Origin: Paulinella micropora
Lineage: Eukaryota; Cercozoa; Imbricatea; Euglyphida
DNA: 38,537 nucleotides
Assembly: GCA_009731375.1 (NCBI GenBank)
Contig: BJOX01000203.1
Location: forward strand, 264,064 to 302,600
Direction of reading: 5' to 3'
Part shown: in pieces, positions 37,702 through 38,537 of the stretch
Position numbering within the stretch: the first letter of the stretch is position 1
Layout: every line of letters begins with the position of its first letter
Program-made: the position numbers and the translations under genes
Notes under the pieces: generated by a model
The model's database searches: none
Seen by the model: the letters and a program-made list of their open reading frames with translations, nothing else
What the model was told of the DNA's origin: nothing

Positions 37702-38537
<836 letters not shown>

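Overview
The window is eukaryotic nuclear DNA that carries an apparently full-length Maverick/Polinton-type element, a virus-like DNA transposon, at 16211-37701. The host side (1-16210 and 37702-38537) has spliceosomal GT-AG introns and is very rich in microsatellites (AAT, GTA, GAA, GATA, ACAT, CA), many of them inside introns. I cannot name the host species. Intron structure, microsatellite load and the virus-like insertion fit a protist or alga, but this is inference. Assembly gaps (Ns) lie at 1013-1798, 15956-15965 and 30079-30088. HOST LEFT ARM (1-16210): a large multi-exon gene reads on the minus strand from about 10925 down past position 1. In order it encodes a P-loop GTPase-like domain, a long helical linker, a SecA-like DEAD helicase with its C-terminal half, and a von Willebrand factor A domain. 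It carries several frame changes, in-frame TGA, TAA and TAG codons, a 110-bp tandem duplication and a 50-bp minisatellite in its coding exons, so this copy is probably a pseudogene or is poorly assembled. Possible upstream exons lie at 11230-13547. From about 13.6 to 16.2 kb there is only a patchwork of diverged repeats and about 1.9 kb of microsatellite. ELEMENT (16211-37701, about 21.5 kb): it is bounded by perfect 128-bp terminal inverted repeats, each containing a long stem-loop, and a possible 4-bp ACTT target duplication. Left to right it holds a small basic coiled-coil protein; a protein-primed family B DNA polymerase split over two reading frames; a GxSxG lipase; a small ExoX-C-like protein; a DUF3223 protein; a block of virion genes on the minus strand (surface protein, major capsid protein, penton-like protein, adenovirus-type protease with a separated N-terminal part, a small basic core-like protein, an A32/FtsK-HerA-type packaging ATPase, a small beta-rich protein, a two-pass membrane protein and a 1300-residue fibre with an S74 self-cleaving chaperone domain); a charged protein; an F-box-like Cys protein; a beta-class DNA methyltransferase; a retroviral-type integrase; a Pro/Ala-rich reading frame; and a coiled-coil protein. 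HOW THE GENES FIT: integrase, terminal repeats and polymerase give insertion and replication. Capsid, penton, protease, ATPase and fibre give a complete morphogenesis module, so the element has the gene set of an integrated virus. Gly-Gly sites near the N-termini of capsid, penton, lipase and the small basic protein suggest a shared maturation step by the protease. An AATATA-like motif sits just upstream of most element genes, and a conserved hairpin leader precedes the capsid and membrane-protein genes, which suggests a virus-style promoter system. HOST RIGHT ARM (37702-38537): no convincing gene; GTT and AAT microsatellites.
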